This document shows positions 62,623 to 64,000 of a stretch of 64,000 nt of DNA, piece by piece. Location of the stretch: contig JADJRG010000013.1 in NCBI GenBank assembly GCA_016712315.1, forward strand, positions 558,001 to 622,000. Reading direction: 5' to 3'. Source of the stretch: Nannocystis sp. Its GTDB lineage: Bacteria > Myxococcota_A > Polyangia > Nannocystales > Nannocystaceae. The translations under genes and the position numbers were made by a program. The notes under the pieces were generated by a model. It made no database searches and was not told where the DNA came from. It was given only the letters and a program-made list of their open reading frames with translations. How positions within the stretch are numbered: the first letter of the stretch is position 1; each line of letters opens with the position of its first letter.

Positions 62623-64000
62623 ATGGACAAGGACCGGATCACCGAGCGCCCACTCACCGCCGTCTGCGCGCTGCCGACGGAGGGCTCGTTGGAGCTGCCC
62701 CTCTTGTGGGCCAGCCCCGCGCTCGTCCGCCTCGCCGAGCGCCAAGGCACCCCGTTCCAGCTCGGTCAGGATCTCCTCGACCTCTTCGCCGAGCCTGATC
62801 GCCAGCGCCTACGCGCCTCGCTCGACAGCCTACGCAGCGCCGAGCGCGGCGCCCATCAGGTGCAGATCGACGGAGAGCCGTGGGACATCGAGCTAATTTG
62901 TACAGACATCATGGTCCTCGTGCTCACCCCGCGGACGGCCCAGCCGCCCGCTCGAGGGCGCCTCGATCTCCCGCGCCCCGAGCTCGGCCAGCTCGCCGCG
63001 CAGCTCCTCGATCTGCTCCCCAACCCCGTCTTCGTCAAGGACCGCGCGCACCGCTGGATCCTCGGCAACAGCGCCTTTTGGCAGCTCCTCGGGGTCGAGC
63101 GAGGCGCCCTGCTCGGCCGCTCCGACTACGACATCTTCCCCGCCGAGCAGGCCGAGGTCTTCTGGCGCGTCGACGAAGAGGTCTTTCTCGGCGAGCGTCC
63201 GGTCTACAACGAGGAGGCTTTCACCGGCGCCGATGGCGTCCTCCGCTGGATCCTCACCGGCAAGATCCCGCTCATCCTCCCGGACGGCGCCCTCGGCCTG
63301 CTCGGCGTCATCACCGACATCACCCGCCGCAAGCTCGCCGAGGAGCAGCTCCTCCGCAACATCGAGGCCCGCGACCGCGCGATCGAGGCCAGCCAGAGCA
63401 AGAGCCAGTTCCTCGCCAACATGAGCCATGAGCTGCGCACCCCGCTCAACTCGATCATCGGCTACACCGAGCTGCTCCTCGAGGACCCGGAGCTCGCCGC
63501 AGGGGGCGACACCACTCAGGATCTCCGGCGCGTCCGCGGCGCCGCGGGCCACCTGCTCAGCCTCATCGACGACGTCCTTGATCTCTCGCGGATCGAGGCC
63601 GGCATGATCCGCCTCACCCTCGAGCGTCACCCCCTGCGCGGGCTCCTAGGCCAGCTCCACGAGGCCCTCCGGCCCGCCCTCAACCCCGACCAGTCGCTGC
63701 ACATCGAGCTCGACGATCCCGAGCTCGACGTCACCCTCGATCGTCGCCGACTCGAACAGATCCTCCTCAACCTGCTCACCAACGCGATCAAGTTCGCGCC
63801 GCAGGGCCCGATCACCTTGCGGGCCCGCGCCGACGGCGACGACATCGTCCTTGAGGTCGAAGACCACGGCCCGGGCGTCGACCCTGCCGCGATCCCCACG
63901 ATCTTCCGCCCCTTCGAGCGCCTCAAGGAGCACGCCTCCTTGGTCACCGGCGCCGGCCTCGGGCTCAGCCTCACCCGTCACCTCTGCCAGCTCATGGGCG
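62623..64000 (+). CDS. PAS-domain sensor histidine kinase, 3' end outside window
   Basis: The frame opens at the ATG at 62623 and runs off the right edge. A weak N-terminal sensor part is followed by a PAS domain (LLDLLPNPVFVKDRAHRWILGNS, GLLGVITDITRRK), then a helix into the H-box NMSHELRTPLNSIIGY with the phospho-accepting His, the N-box LLNLLTNAIKFAPQG and the G1 box VEDHGPGVD, with the G2 region GAGLGLSLTRHL at the edge. No membrane helix is seen, so it is a soluble hybrid-type or stand-alone kinase. Whether a receiver domain follows cannot be seen. Confidence 0.9.
   Translation, partial: MDKDRITERPLTAVCALPTEGSLELPLLWASPALVRLAERQGTPFQLGQDLLDLFAEPDRQRLRASLDSLRSAERGAHQVQIDGEPWDIELICTDIMVLVLTPRTAQPPARGRLDLPRPELGQLAAQLLDLLPNPVFVKDRAHRWILGNSAFWQLLGVERGALLGRSDYDIFPAEQAEVFWRVDEEVFLGERPVYNEEAFTGADGVLRWILTGKIPLILPDGALGLLGVITDITRRKLAEEQLLRNIEARDRAIEASQSKSQFLANMSHELRTPLNSIIGYTELLLEDPELAAGGDTTQDLRRVRGAAGHLLSLIDDVLDLSRIEAGMIRLTLERHPLRGLLGQLHEALRPALNPDQSLHIELDDPELDVTLDRRRLEQILLNLLTNAIKFAPQGPITLRARADGDDIVLEVEDHGPGVDPAAIPTIFRPFERLKEHASLVTGAGLGLSLTRHLCQLMG

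Overview
The window is high-GC bacterial DNA from a myxobacterium, most likely a Nannocystis-type member of Myxococcota. The clues are: a C-terminal MYXO-CTERM-like sorting tail, eight tandem Cys-rich DUF4215-type repeats, many lipoproteins whose lipobox is followed by a long Thr/Ser/Asp linker, two Hanks-type kinases fused to TPR arrays, and strong use of C-ending codons (CTC, GCC, CGC). I see no tRNA, rRNA, CRISPR array or intact transposase. Species-level assignment is inference.

Layout. 0-6.5 kb: an L,D-transpeptidase interrupted by an in-frame TAG; a minus-strand run of a split DUF4331 pair plus a TPR lipoprotein; a Cys-rich lipoprotein; and an ECF sigma/cupin anti-sigma pair. 6.6-12.5 kb: a tight lipoprotein-lipoprotein-TonB receptor operon, then a TPR/coiled-coil lipoprotein and a DUF6918 protein. 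12.6-21.3 kb: dipeptidyl peptidase IV, a UvrD-type helicase, an ABC-F ATPase, a SprT-DUF2786 protein and a class II Fic protein. 21.4-34.2 kb: a cyclic beta-1,2-glucan synthase of 2941 residues and a divergent P2-type cation ATPase, separated by a large imperfect inverted repeat. The ATPase is followed directly by the tail of a destroyed host-type lipoprotein gene and, a little further on, by an exact 71-bp copy of the end of the ABC-F gene. This stretch looks rearranged and partly acquired. 34.2-48 kb: envelope and signalling genes (DUF4215 lipoprotein, two TPR kinases, a pentaheme cytochrome-TPR lipoprotein, a beta-propeller lipoprotein, GIY-YIG, a Spy-like His/Lys/Gly-rich lipoprotein, YjbQ).

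The most interesting region is 48.1-60.6 kb. It is a tightly packed five-gene operon: a membrane-anchored von Willebrand A protein; a tubulin-like protein with a clear GGTGSG signature; a second protein that starts with a related but degenerate VGLG motif and carries two membrane helices; a 1227-residue protein joining about five membrane helices to an MrfA/YprA-like SF2 helicase-DUF1998 core with altered helicase motifs; and a small unknown protein. Tubulin-like and vWA genes are known neighbours. Adding a membrane-bound, apparently degenerate DUF1998 helicase and a degenerate tubulin-like partner makes this the best candidate here for an undescribed system. Its function (membrane remodelling, a surface machine or defence) cannot be decided from sequence alone.

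60.8-64 kb: a MYXO-CTERM protein translationally coupled to a DUF3565-DUF1971 protein, then a PAS histidine kinase that runs off the right edge.
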